From Fasciola hepatica (taxonomy: Eukaryota > Platyhelminthes > Trematoda > Plagiorchiida > Fasciolidae), in the NCBI GenBank assembly GCA_948099385.1, contig CANUEZ040000202.1, positions 2,612,001 to 2,676,000 on the forward strand: a DNA stretch of 64,000 bases. Reading direction: 5' to 3'. Below, in pieces: positions 14,701 to 27,308 of the stretch (within the stretch, counting starts at the first letter, position 1; every line of letters begins with the position of its first letter). The notes under the pieces were generated by a model. The model did not search any database. It worked only from the letters and a program-made list of their open reading frames with translations, and was not told where the DNA came from. The position numbers and the translations under genes were made by a program.

Positions 14701-15228
14701 CGGCTTATCTTATCCAACGCAATCGTGGATGTCCGTCAAAAATTATCCCACAAGGCAGTTTGCATGGTCTTGATACAAGACTTGTAACACATTGCGTGAA
14801 CAAATGTAAATCAGAGCCGGACACAGTGATGGTGCATAACCCAGTAAGATTCGCATGATTTATGTGAATTTTTTAATACTGAAAATTTATTGTGAATACT
14901 CCTATTTTACACTACCATAGGGTGACATTTAGGATATCTTACCACGTTGATGTACAATGAAAGATGTTATCATTGCGTTTGAACATTTCTCCAGTTGTTT
15001 GTCTCGCCTTTTACTCCCATCTGCACAGGTTTATGATCTACTATGCAGAGTGTCGAAAAACAGAACCAACAAAGGAGACTTCCCTTCAGTAGAAATATCT
15101 TGTTGCCGTGAGTTAACTGAGGAGCACACTTAGAATATAAAGTGTCAGTGACTAATCAAGTTTTGGATTGATTCTAATTTCTCGTTTTTTCATGAGCATT
15201 TGTCCTGTTGATAGTTGTGAATAGTGCG
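8716..15228. other. Unique spacer between the inverted arms
   Basis: This 6.5-kb stretch separates the two arms and shows no inverted symmetry of its own that I could find. The longest frame is 158 codons (9631-10107, plus strand), matching no family I recognise and close to chance expectation. A 114-codon minus-strand frame at 11824-12168 has a hydrophobic stretch near its C-terminal end but no other support. I see no retroelement domains, tRNA-like boxes or microsatellites here. Confidence 0.7.
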
Positions 15229-18200
15229 CCGACTGAAGTTTCTTAACGTGGTAAATCAATGAATACAACTGCAATTATCTTAAATAAATGAAAACATAGT
15301 CAAAAGCACCAGCATTGACGGCCGTTTTGAAGGAAATTTGGTGAGTACTGAGTCAGTTGACCGATAAGTTGTTGATTGCACGTCTTTGGATTGTATGATG
15401 CACCAGAAATTCATCATTTGCTTTATTATGCACGGTTTTACCAGATTGTTCATAAGAACTATTTTGACTTTGAATATTGCCCACATCACTTGATCTTCTG
15501 AACAAAGCAGCCTGCATTTAAACAGTTATTTCTGGTGACTATCCTGGTCAAAATTTTGAAACTTTCTCCCAATGTGCAGCCACTTACTTACAAGAATCTT
15601 TCAATTGGGAACATCATCTTATTCACTTATCACCCTTCAGTCTCACTTTGTCATTCACTGCGCAAACCATGCACTGTTCTATAGTTTCTCCAAACATTCG
15701 ATTCAGTTGTGCTATAAAATATTCAATTCAAAGTTTGTTTCACAATATTACTGTTATTTCTTTATTGTGTCACTTGTATTGCTCCATTTCTGTACAAAGA
15801 ATATAAATCATCTGCGTAATTTTAAGTGTTGCCTGGTAATGGAAGTTGTGGAAGGTTTACGTTCTTCTTTTATCTTTAACAGTTAGAAACCGTGTGCACT
15901 GATAAAATGCTGCTGCTATTATCTTCCACGTGAACAGGTCGTTGAGCTCAATGTTTTGCTGGCTGTGTCAATATTGCTCAATTCGAAGAAAACACAACTT
16001 GGACGATTGGTAAGAAAATATGAACCAATGAAATCAAACCAAGTTATACGCCGCCAAGTTGCAGTTCCTAGTCACATAAGCCAGGATTAGTAATCTGAAT
16101 AATATTTTACAGGGGAAGTGAGGAGCACATGAACTGGTGGTCATTGTTTATTGACGGCTCATGGAGGAATTCATGAAAAGTATCACTTATAAAGTACTAC
16201 ACTATACTCCGAATGTATATGTTGTGAGCGACAACAAGCACGCATCAATTAGGACAACCCTTGGATTCGATTGTCGTGTACTCAGTTTGGGAAACACACT
16301 CCATAGGTTTCCGATGTAGAACTGGTTACACATTAGTGAAAAGCCTCGTCTCAATCGGTCAAAGTAATATGATCGCGGCTAATTTCACTATAAATCGAAT
16401 AAAGTTATTTTAAACAACAGGTTATGTCAACTGGACAACCCTGTATCCCTGTGGACACAATCTACTGCATCAGAATGCGTGACCGCCAACTGACCCAACT
16501 GAGACTCTGAAAAACGCAGTCTTAAAACACAAAAGTTATAACATCGCGGAATTCATCCAGTCCATCTTTAGTATCTGATATCAGTTACTCAGCGATTCAC
16601 AGTTTCACTGCATTCATTCATATGAGATATGTTGTGCTCTGGAATGATCTGCACAAATCTCATAACTTCTCGAAGTCCAAGGCGGAGGACGTGGTGGCGC
16701 TTATCACAGAGCTAATGTGGTTGTACTTACTGCTTTTGTAATCCGGATGAAAAGGTGTGTTATCATAAATTCTCTTCCTTCTCTGTATTGTCATACTATT
16801 TGCACTCTGTTTTACCCCTTCAGGATTCAAAACAAGCTTCGTGGATAATTCCAAACAATATATTGAGTGATTCATTGATTATAGGCTCACAGATGGGTCA
16901 AACAACTTGACGGATTATTGAGAGAGTACTGCTAATCCAATATCAACTTCATGACTGAAGTTAGCAGAACAGACGACATTGTGTAAATGACCTGCACTGA
17001 AAACTTTAAAACATTATCTATCAATAACTACCAACCAAAAACACGATCTCTGGGGCAGTTTGATCATTGATCATAGCTTAGCATTTCAACGCACATAGTT
17101 AATCACAATACCAACAACCAAATAACATGATTGATTAACTGCGGTTTGTTGGTTGTCCAGGACATTGTTTTGACACAATCGTTAAACGAATCGTCGAACG
17201 ACATGTTGATTTTATAACAATATAATTCAACGTAGTGATTTTTTTCTAATCATCAGGCCCGGGTATTAAAAACTGCCCTCTGTCTACATCTTCAAATTCA
17301 TGCAGTTTTGTTTCGAAGCAGGTTCTTCCCGGATTGAAAAATTCAAATGAACATCTTAAGAATTCCACTAAAAAGAAAATCTTGTTTTTAGATGTGCATT
17401 CAAAAAAATGGTTCTCAAGTGAGCCTAAGAGCTACAACGACTTCTCTGTTCAATTGCGAAATGGCGTCAAGCCTTTCGAGTGATTCGTTTGACTTTTATT
17501 CATCCAAAAACGTTCATATACAGTCGGAGGTCTGGCAAATATTTTTCAGTAGAGACATGAAATATTGGAGGTGAAAGTTACCCTTATTTGTAAACCTAAT
17601 CACACAACTTAGCGGGCCAACGAACGGAGATTGTAAGCGGTGCTGAATTTGTTCTCATAAGCAATAGCCTGAGTAAAAACCAAAAAATCGCAGTACAGTT
17701 ATTCAAAGTATTTTCACAAGGTAAACACAAAATCATCACGTAAGCTTGTCTTTTACTTTGGCTTGTAGTTCTAATCATTTGGAAGTCCAAAAATATAAGC
17801 CGAGACAGTTCCGGTTAATACAATATCACATTTCCGCGTATTTGGCTGACGAGACGTGCTCAAATGGTGTGTTTGTCTATTCAACTGGTATCTTGACTTC
17901 GCCAGTCTCCCAGCCGTCAGAATCAGCGTATTTCATTGGAAAGGTTGTGCATACTTCATATATTTGGCAGTAGTCCGGTCTTCTGTTAAACAACACTTAT
18001 TGTCAGGACTGAGTTTTTCATTTTGCGTCCGCATGTTTAAACAGGCACAAATGTTGACGATGTTACTTCTCTTGCGCGCACAAGCCATATGAAATATCGC
18101 AACATAGTTTTACAAAAGAAAGTGCGTTGATCCTTGCACAAACATTACTGCTGAAAACGTGCTTTGATAGCCTGTTCTATTTTCAAATTGAGAGAGTCTG

Positions 18201-18865
18201 TTATTTCCCCATCTTACACCACAAATCTGTATTGCTTTCCAGTAAATCGTTTTGATCTTTTGAAGAAGAGCCACTCCACGTATTGTAGAGGTCTGTGCAT
18301 CATAAGTCTTGTTTGTGATATGGCCGTGGCAGATCTCATGCCAGACGTACGATACAAGCCCATTAATTTTGTCGAAGACACCGTCTCTGATTGTTCATAC
18401 TATCTGCGTTGCAACCTTTCGCTTAGCCAACACCACTGGCCGACCCATTCCAAGTTTCTATTATTTCCTTCGAAGTTATCCCTCTACAGATCTTTTGCAG
18501 TTCCGTAGTTTGCACGTGTTTAAAAAATGCTACGGTAAAACCTAAACCCATATTTCTTTTTCGCAAGCAGAACGTATCGCTTTTTTCTCTACAGCTGAAA
18601 ATTACCGCAAAAACAGGCTGAAACCAGAGTAATATTAATAATAATAATAATAGCACCAGCGTTCTGTTTTTCCAAGTGTGTTCATAGTTATGAGTGAAAA
18701 ACATGTACAAACTATATACAGGCCACTTTTAATTTATGATGGCCAAGTAAAAAGAACTGCTCGAATGATCGTGAAATTAACTGAATGACACTTCGTGTTT
18801 GCAAAACGTGATTCTTTCTTTTGTGTCATGCTCGTATTTGCCGTTGACTTTTGAGAAGCAAGTTT
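15229..18865 (-). repeat. Right arm of the large inverted duplication
   Basis: This is the reverse-complement partner of 5084-8715. Reading inward from the outer end, similarity starts near 18865 (GAGAAGCAAGTTTT) and ends near 15229 (CCGACTGAAG). Blocks matching left-arm 6075-6368 (right-arm about 17580-17868) and 7600-8640 (right-arm about 15300-16350) are almost identical. Neighbouring blocks, such as the counterpart of 7440-7600, carry many substitutions and small indels. One clear difference is an ATT-type trinucleotide expansion near 18630 where the left arm has a shorter, imperfect version. I see no open frame conserved in both arms with a recognisable product. Confidence 0.95.
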
Positions 18866-19379
18866 TGAGGAAGGTTACCAGACTTTTTCTTGCAAATACA
18901 AGTGAGCTAACCACTCGTTACGAATCATAATCAGAAGTTTGTAAGGATGAATATTCTTTCTGTATTTACACTAAACGAGCTGAGTAGATTTTATTCGGTG
19001 GAAATAAAGAAGTGGGACATTTTAGTTCATAAGCTCTCCACTATTGGGGTTTCGCGGAAAGATGATGAAAGGACTGGATGATGATCAGTGATCAACAATG
19101 GGTTGTTGGCGAAAGAAGTCAACGAAAACAGTCCAAGATTTTGTTTGATTTCAACCACTTATATACTGAACCAAAACGAAGTGTCCGAAGTGAATAGGGA
19201 GAAAGAAAATCGTGCGCAATTTGTTCCATTGAAAATTACCCGTGAATTAGATTCGTAATTCTTTTCATAATTTATTTGAGGAGATAAATTTGGTAAGTGA
19301 ACTAATGTGAATAAACCAAACGTAATGGTTTTGTGAGAACAAAGGATCGAAAAAATTCCAGCAATACTAATCTTGTACA
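18866..19379. other. Unassigned sequence beside the right arm
   Basis: About 500 bases of AT-rich sequence between the right arm and the GC-rich island. No reading frame, tRNA-like box or repeat was recognised. Confidence 0.5.
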
Positions 19380-19760
19380 GCTGACTGCCCTCCGGAATCT
19401 ACGTTTCACGCACGAACCTCGGCTCGCCAGACCAAACTGCACTCGGAAACACCAGACTTGTTACGACCTCGTTGGAGCTCATCTGCTGTTCGAACCAGGG
19501 CGCTTCCATCCCGAAGGCTTGTGTGTCACCACCGTGCCATCCCGCTCCTGGCCGGGCTGATTCGAATCGTCAAGGTAAGCTTGTTCAGATGTCAGACCCT
19601 AGGGCAGCCAGAGATAACCGACAGCTTCCAATGGATACACGGTACCAGCCCCGTTAACTCCATGCGAATGCCTCCCACCAAGTCAGGTCTTCTCCACAGG
19701 ATGGGGTGCACATTCCCCTATTTTAAGCCTGCATCGCATTTTTGGTATATATATCACGAC
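19380..19760. repeat. GC-rich island, probable unclassified dispersed repeat
   Basis: This stretch is clearly more GC-rich than its surroundings and changes composition abruptly on both sides, as inserted repeats often do. It carries three overlapping plus-strand frames (61, 75 and 111 codons), as expected of GC-rich DNA with few stops; none matches a family I can name. A segment near 19488 resembles a tRNA B box on the minus strand (GGTTCGAAC), but no matching A box was convincing. It could be the 5' part of a LINE or a SINE-like element. Confidence 0.45.
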
Positions 19761-21505
19761 TTCGAGATGAAAAAGCTCGTGTTCAAACCTTGAGTGTGGC
19801 AAAGGATATGAACAACTGACGAGCTCTTACAATAGCAAAACTCGAGTCTGGTGCTTACGGGTGCAGGTTGGTCGGATGACCTGAGGCTTGTGCGTGAAAA
19901 GTGGAGTCGAAGGACAGTCAGCCAAACAAATATTCATCAATCCCATACACTACTCGCGAGTAACTGCGTGATAAATATGAAGTTTTCTCAATTGTTGTAA
20001 GTATTACGTAACCAATCAATTGGGGTCAAGCAAATCTGATGCAAGTTCTCATCAGAAACTAATTATTGGGAGACAGTCTCTGAGCTTATTCTTCATAACT
20101 TGCTCATCATTACATAATTCTTACTTCCCCCTCTCGTACTCCACTGCTCTTCCGTAATCTGTCCTTGTCTACTTGTGGAAAATTTTATCAATCTACACCG
20201 TGACCTTGCCAATATCAGTCGTTCATCTTTCATTCCCATAGGCTCCCTTATCTCCAAACATCGTGATTTGCATAATTTGGTCTACGAAAAATTCTCCAAG
20301 AAGATTCTTGCGGACCTCACTCATCTCCCGCGCCATGATTTGTCTGTGTGCTGTCTGCATCCCTCCACACGTTCCGAATTTAGACTTATCCCCTCTCATA
20401 TAAATATCTGTCCCGACACTAAAGTGTCTAATTTAAGACGTATTCTGTTGGACAAGACGAAAATCACACGGGTCCTCTGCATGAACTTCGGCGGGTGAAC
20501 AGGTTTTTATTCCCTCGTAACAAATTTTGTACTACTTCAAAATAGCAATGATCAGTTTCCCTCCACGTGAATGCAGTGTGAGTTTGTTAATCTGCGGAAG
20601 TCTTCAGTTGCATAAATTGCGATGCATCGTAAAAAGTAGTCGCCGCAGCAATACGCACTGGCCGATATTTTGTTTTATGGAAAAATAAGTTGGCGAAATA
20701 ATTCTGTTACTATACTTTTGACGCGTGTTTTTCTTCAGCAGAGCTGCATCAGCACAAGAAATGCGAAGGACAAATAAAGTACAAAAGAAAAAGTGAACTT
20801 TGACCGTGACTAACTGCGATGAGCACCGATTCGGAACAAGTGCGAGACACATGGAAAAGTGACTTCGGCTTAGAATGCGAAAATTTGGAAACAGGATCTG
20901 TACAAATGCGTACGATCTTTCAGCCCCTTTGGTATTTTATCTAGTCAGAGTATCACGGAAACTTGACTTCCTATTTGAATAATGTCAAAGGCTATCAACG
21001 TAAAAGGAGTTGCATCACATACTTTTTTAACTGTTTTCTACACTCCTTTTCAGAAAACTTTCTTTCTTCAAATTTATCTGTATGCGAAATTTCTAAGTTG
21101 ATCAAACCTTACTGAAGGTCGACTCCTCTAGTTTCGAAAATACTTATGTGCACAATAAACTTTATTCAGAATTAACTGGAGCGCACCCATCTTGATAGCA
21201 TGTTTTTTGGCTGCTGATTCACTTCCACGGTACCGTTCAGTCTGTCTGTTAATACAGTCAATGTACAGATCAGTGATGACCCCCTTCATGTTATAGTGGA
21301 TATCGGCAGTTCTCTGAGCTAAATCGCTATACCTGTTGTTGATAAACATAGTTTGCAAGTCATCCCATCAAAAAAGCGGGTCACAATGGGCTGTACATGC
21401 TTTTCCGGTTTGTCACGCAAACTTGTGTGCTCTATCATCCAACTCAAAAACCTGGTCACAACAACATTGTGATTTGTTTACCTTGATCTGAGCACGGACG
21501 TATTA
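19761..21505. other. Unassigned sequence
   Basis: The longest frame is 107 codons on the plus strand (20175-20498), with no family resemblance I can name. No repeats or RNA-like signals were recognised. Confidence 0.5.
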
Positions 21506-21859
21506 TTGAGTCACGAGTTTCTCTCGAATAAAAGGAAGCTACTAAAATCCCTAGTTCTAGTTCAAAACCTGATTTTCCTCCGTGGTTTTCTCGCCGCTCG
21601 CTATGAACTGAAACCTATCTCTGAACAAGTTTCGTCGAATTGTAAACCAACAGCCATCAAACGAAGGCACCGTTTCATACAAGACACCCTTTTCAACAAA
21701 TCAAAAATTGACAATCTCGTACAGTCTATCATCAGGAAAGCAACTAACCGACCGTGGGCATCGCACGTTTTGGTGGTCTTTATTGAACACCACGAAAGTC
21801 TCATGGTTGTTCATTATAGTCACACTACCAATCCCTACACGTTCTTGATGCCTCGCTGA
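21506..21859 (+). pseudogene. Ty3/Gypsy-like reverse transcriptase N-terminal fragment (degenerate)
   Basis: The 117-codon frame ends in an order of motifs resembling the start of Ty3/Gypsy reverse transcriptases. A basic segment with IKRRHRF is followed, about 25 residues on, by a stretch ending NRPWASHVLVV. This recalls the family's SPWASPVVLVKKKDG region. Next come VHYSH and a terminal PYTFLMPR, recalling the VDYRxLN...YPLPR segment. The KKDG residues and the rest of the polymerase, including the YxDD box, are absent downstream. If real, this is a short, old relic of an LTR retrotransposon polyprotein, which in life copies element RNA into DNA. The similarity is partial and was judged by eye, so chance remains possible. 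Confidence 0.45.
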
Positions 21860-24800
21860 TTTCGTACTGTGGAGTATATATCACACTGGATTTAAAAACA
21901 CGTTTCACCGGATTCCCATAAGGAAAGTTGACAGTATATGCGGCCTTTGAAACTTGAGGAAATCTTTAGCAATTTCGTCAAAACCTATTTGCTGTGGGTA
22001 ATGAAGCCCAGTAAACCGTTTCACTGAAATGGAGAATCCTCCCAACACCTTCGCTTGTGTTGTCAGTCTGGTTACTTGTGAATCAAATGAGCAGTAGCAC
22101 GGGTTAAAGCTATAAAAATTCCCAACTTTAGCCAGAAGGCATAATACCACTTCTAACGATGACAAACGCACCATTTGAACTCGTTGTCTAACTCTTCTAG
22201 GTTTTCAATTGTCCAGATGGTTCCTCAAACCTGATCCAGAAAGTCGAAATTAACACAAAACCTTCTACCATTAGCTAGCTGCAAATCACAGGAATTCGCT
22301 GTGGGAATACTTTTCTTTTAATAATAATGGATCCTAAAAGACTCCGATAAATCCAATCCATTCATTCAAAACCGCACATTTTCCCACCCGGAAAACGAAC
22401 TAACATCGCTTCTACAACCAATAAAGTATATAGGGTTTACGATGTGCCGTACCACTGAGCAAGGAGCTACCCTGGTGGGAGTAACTGACGCGTCCAACAT
22501 CGCAGTCAATGCTTCCCTCAAACAGAATGGTCCATATATATGGTTTTTTTGTCCCATTCTTCTTCTTCATTGATTCATCGTTCCCCAGTTGAAAAAAGGA
22601 AATGTGTACTTCTTTGAATGTTTTAAAGAAGAGGCGACACTTCCTAATCAGTACTCACTTTAGCCCAGTAATGGATCAAATGTCTCTTCAGTTTGTTTTA
22701 CTATGAACCAGAGAGTAAAAATTGACAATTCGAGCTACCCGATTATTGCTTTGATGTCATTTACCACAGCCGACCAGGCAACCATGTCCTGGGTACTCTA
22801 CCTCGGGGATTCTGTAGATCCATAACTCACCTACACTAAGAAACTCTTCAGCACCATTCCTGTCACCGCATATAGCTCATTTTGTCCGGTCGTGCAAACC
22901 ACAATAAACTATTGGTGACATCAAGAGCATAAACTGTCGCTGTCAAACATAAGCAGAAAAGAAACCACGATTTTACCATCAATCGCACACTTCCTTAATC
23001 AAAGCCACTTTACAACTAAACTGCCATGGTACTGACTTTAAATGACCTATGCCATTCAACGCCAGAAGTCATTGTCTTCTGAATACTTTATTCGAAGTTG
23101 AAGGATCTCTTTTCTACATCCATGCTTTGAAAAATCTAGCTCTATATTCATACCAACCGAACATCGGCCGGTGGGAACTTGTCCTCCCAGACGAGCCTCA
23201 CTCCATTTGTTCCCTCCTCGCAAACGGAGTTTCCAGTACTGCCTAAAGGCAACGGCAGCTACGTTGAATCGTGCTCTATCACGGGGAACCAACGGCACAT
23301 CGAAAGTCGATTTACTGACTGAAAATTGAAAACCCTCAACTGTAACAAAAATTATGTTAACATCCATTTTAAGAAGGATGAGGAGATACTGCCTCGCTCA
23401 GGGGCCTTGTCCCCGCCTCCCTTGAATTCCCATCTTTGTTTGGGATTACGCAAAGGGAAGCAAGGATCTTCTCCACTCTTACGGCCAAAGACCAAATATT
23501 GCTCGTGAAACAAAAAAGACCACTGTCCTAATAAATCAGAAACAGAAGCACTAAACCCCGTTGAGTAAATACGTAGATCCCAGGAGTGATTAAGCCTCAT
23601 TTCTGAAAAACGTGGAAGCCGAAAATTACAGAAGCATTCGCAGAGCCAGTTATCAAACACTGCTTTTGTTATACCTTGTTAGCTAGCTTCAGGGGATTCA
23701 ATGGGCCATAGAAGACCATTGGCTACACAAAATGTACTAAGCAAGTCATCGAAGGTCGTTTATATTCGTCAAATCAAGTAGATCACAAAGTGTGCAAGAC
23801 TACAGTTGTTGTTTTGGTTTCTGTTTATACCACCAGATAGAACCAGACTGAGTGAAAAAATATAATGAAGTTCGTACAAGGAAAAGTCGTTTAGATGAAC
23901 CCTTCAGATGATACCAAAAGGGTAATTCCATTTTGCCCCCGAAGAAGCGTCGGAGAAATACGTGGCAAAGTGCGCTCAGTTTTAAACAAAACTGGTTCCC
24001 TCAGTTATGAGCACTAAGACGGAGGTATAGAACATACACATTTATGGCAACTATCATCGAAAAAGAATATTTTCTAGTTCTCTTGCAGTAGATCTAGGGG
24101 AAATGGTATAAACCTGGTATTTCTTCTTCCATTCTGAGCATTTTTAGAAAGCAGAATGCTTGCGTTTTTCGTTAACTCTGTGAGCCACTGACTGCTGTAG
24201 TCCGTCGGTTTGACTGACTAATTGTCCACGAATAAAATTCCTTAGTGAAAATCAAATTTCGTGTTCTAAGTCTCTTTTTTCTCAATTGGATAATCATTGT
24301 TTCAACAGATCCTTTGACGAAGTAGCATTTCCCACCAGCGCCTATGCAACACTGCTGTTCTTCAGCACAACTCTGCCTACTACTAACTAGTTTAGGATTA
24401 GCCAGCTTGACAGTTCAATCCCGGTGGGATGGTACCATGAATAAAACACATTAAACAAGACGTGACAACGGCTGATGACGATATAGATGATGATAACAGT
24501 TTTTTATTTAAGTCAGTGGATTAGAGATGGTAGTAGCGAAAGGGGATTTTTAAAATGACGAGAAGTTGGGCTCTATTATCAAAATATGCCAATAATTGAA
24601 TCAGTACTTTCAACTCTCCTGTTAGCCAAACTCCGCGTCTGATGAACCGTAAATTGAGAAACTGGATAAAAAATGTACACACTTATTCACAAAGTTCATT
24701 CGTTAAGGAGGACGCCGAAGGACAGTAAATCAAGTGAATTTAACAAATAGTTGAAGGAAACTTAGAGCATCCACTGGTAACTTAAACGGTGGAGCAGTTT

Positions 24801-26499
24801 TGCTTTTCGTGCAACGTGCTGGGGGAAAAATCTTGCGGAATAACAACGTCAATATTGATGCTTCGGTTCCTCTCTAATCATGATAGAGAAATACTAGTAC
24901 ATTTTGGGATGGACGGGGTCATTTAGAGAATGACGAATCAAATGTAACTGGTGGAGGCAGTGGTCAAACGAGGGACGCGAGGTTTTATGTTCCCCATGAA
25001 TATGGCATGCACGTTTATGTGGTCAAATTGGTACGTTTCTCATTTACGAGGGCATGGAGACTTCTTACTGGAAATCTACGAGAAGAAATCATATAAAGTC
25101 CTTATAAACCTTATGGGATACCAGCCTCCGTCAGTAGAATTACCGTGATGGTTGGCTGCAAACAGAGTATTTCAGACATCTAACAGCAATAAAGCAGTGC
25201 CGGACCGCTATTTGGTATGTTCTTTTACCACGACAACCAACGGCACAGATACTTCGAAATCTTACTGTGACAAATCGGAAAAGGTGAGGAATCGCAAGTC
25301 GTGCATTTATCATCATGTTTCCGGAAAAGGCCCGACAAACTTGGTATGCAATCGGGCCTATCGAATCTATAGAGTAGAAACAGTACCGAATGATTTGGAT
25401 ACTCACTCGGTCTAGGAGGTTGTATTACGTTGTGCATATTTTGAATGAATTTATATTGCTTCATTCGTGTGGCATGATCAAAATCTTTGTCGCTGCAATA
25501 TCCATATTGTTTTTGACTGAGGATACTTTTCTCAAAGTTTAATGGCCCACCCACCATACTGACACTTGATTTTCAGGTGTTATCGGTACAGAACGATGAA
25601 GATGTAAACGTCGTGTCTCCCAGGTACAACCATTTATTGCTTCATTTAGAAACGGTTAGGTAACTGAAGTGAAAACTGTTCTCTTTGGCTTCAGTATGTA
25701 GTGCGCTATTCTGTTAAACATTTCCAACCTTCGAAGCCAATTCTACGAATTGATGAGCATCACTGTCTGTCCTATTCAAACTTGATTCCTAACTGTGTTC
25801 ACTCAATCCATGCCATCAGTCATCAGATTCAAGGTTGTTCAGAGCTCTAAGTCCAGTTGAAGAAACCGTCCTTTCCATCATGATAAAAATAAGATGAGAC
25901 ACTATGGTTTCCGATTCCGAGTTCATGGCGATTCCTTGTCGAACACACATACATGCACAACGCGATGAAATCCACGCAGAGACTGACTGAATGCTCACGT
26001 GTATGGTGGCCATGGTATTTGCACACATACCCAAAATCTTCGTGTTTGATTGACTCATCTCACTCTAAACCTTCAGTACGTTGCCTAGTTAGTCACCCCA
26101 GCAATTGTGCATGCCTCGTATCTCGCCCGCGCATAATACACTCCTACATCAGACGAAAGCACTTGCATTCTTACGGTAACCAGCCCCGAGATAAACTCAT
26201 AGTGTACATATCCGGACCAATTGATGTAAAAGCGCATCGAAAATTCGATGCGACATCGGTCTTTTTTCAAGACAGTTATTATGTTCATGACACAGCGTTG
26301 TTGGTAAACGTGGTAATTCGCAGTGAATAGTGACGCTGATGATTATGGAACAGCTTACTCTTCCTCTTGGAGCAGAAGAAAGCATATTCAGAATTACATG
26401 AGGATAAACTTAACTCGACCGTTTTAAATTAGAAGGAAGCCGTTGTTTCTTCACGGAAATCCAGCGCAGTTACCAAAAGCTAAACAGGCATTACCATGC
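21860..26499. other. Unassigned sequence with scattered short frames
   Basis: No recognised gene. At 24951-25415 one plus-strand frame runs about 155 codons with a single in-frame TGA at 25146; its translation matches nothing I know. At 23040-23660 there are several overlapping frames of about 100 codons on both strands in mildly GC-richer DNA, again unassigned. No tRNA-like boxes or tandem repeats were seen. Confidence 0.5.
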
Positions 26500-26983
26500 C
26501 AATCAAATTTCAGAATCAAGCTGGAGTTAGACCTGGTCGAGATGGTACCGATCACGTATCCATTCCTCAACAAATGTTAGATCAAAGACACACCTTATTT
26601 AGCACCACCATCTCCGTTTTCCCTGATCTTGAAGTGGCCTTTGACTCAGTTCTCTGCACAGTACTCTGGCTGTGTCTCTTGTTGAAGGGTGACGAGAAAA
26701 ATTATACTCCATCCTAAATTCCCTTTTACATGAATAGCCGAAACCGATTTCTGGGTTACGGTGGTCTTTCTTATGAGTTTAACACGAGAATTGGTGTGCG
26801 TAAAGTAGCCCCATTTCTGCTTTTCCTTTCAAATTCATGATTGAAATGGTCCTCAGGAAAGAGCTATTTCCTGTGAGGATAGTGATATTGGGCATTTCCC
26901 ACGTGGAATAGTGCAGGTGTTTTCTTAGTGGAGATTCAGATGAGCTGCAACCACCTATAGACCGCATAAACAACTATGCAGTC
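26500..26983 (+). pseudogene. RTE-type LINE reverse transcriptase fragment, same family as LINE A
   Basis: Reading frame 3 shows the central part of a LINE reverse transcriptase. NQAGVRPGR (family NQAGFRPGR) is followed by a DHV...QQMLDQRHT helix, then SVFPDLEVAFDSV with the AFDS motif of the first catalytic aspartate block, then LSYEFNTRIGVR (family SGVRQGCPLSPFLF). The equivalent of LINE A's YADG segment at about 26910-26935 is eroded by small deletions, but GDSDELQ after it still aligns. In-frame stops lie at 26715 and 26838. Similarity to LINE A (matching about 41880-42370) stops abruptly near 26983. Endonuclease and C-terminal domains are missing, so this is an isolated, truncated and inactive copy. 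Confidence 0.85.
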
Positions 26984-27021
26984 GACAGCACATCTATCAA
27001 AGGTCGACAGTACGCTGTAGT

Positions 27022-27232
27022 AGTTAGGCCAGTGCTTCTGATTGGCTGAAAATCTGAATGATGATATGATATTTGTCCCCGTTTTGGTCTGAGACGCCTA
27101 CTGAGGACTCCTGACATGAAAACCTGAAGTAGCGTGTGAGTGGCTTTCATGCATTTATTTCCAGTTAGTTTACTAGTTGGTAGGAAGTGAATCTGCGGAG
27201 CAGCTAATGTCTCCCATTTGAAATGATGAAAC
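27022..27232 (+). repeat. Direct repeat copy 1
   Basis: This stretch matches 27692-27856 in the same orientation. Shared words include AGTGCTTCTGA, CTACTGAGG, GCGTGYGAGTGGC and the end GAATCTGC..AGCAGCT..TG.CTCCCA.TTGAAAT.ATGAAAC. Copy 1 is longer, with about 50 extra bases after the first shared block. It starts about 40 bases after the end of the LINE fragment. The pair could be short LTRs, a partial duplication of a repeat tail, or the ends of a miniature element. Confidence 0.75.
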
Positions 27233-27308
27233 ACTCCTTTCACTCTATGATCGTGTGTTGTCGACGCTGTATGAGGCTTCACGGGTTGACCGTTTGGCGG
27301 ACTGATTC

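Noticed and set aside
24951..25415. About 155 codons in one frame with a single TGA
   Set aside because: I could not match either half to a protein family or find splice sites that would remove the stop. A faint resemblance to extracellular CUB-type domains was not supported by the cysteine pattern.
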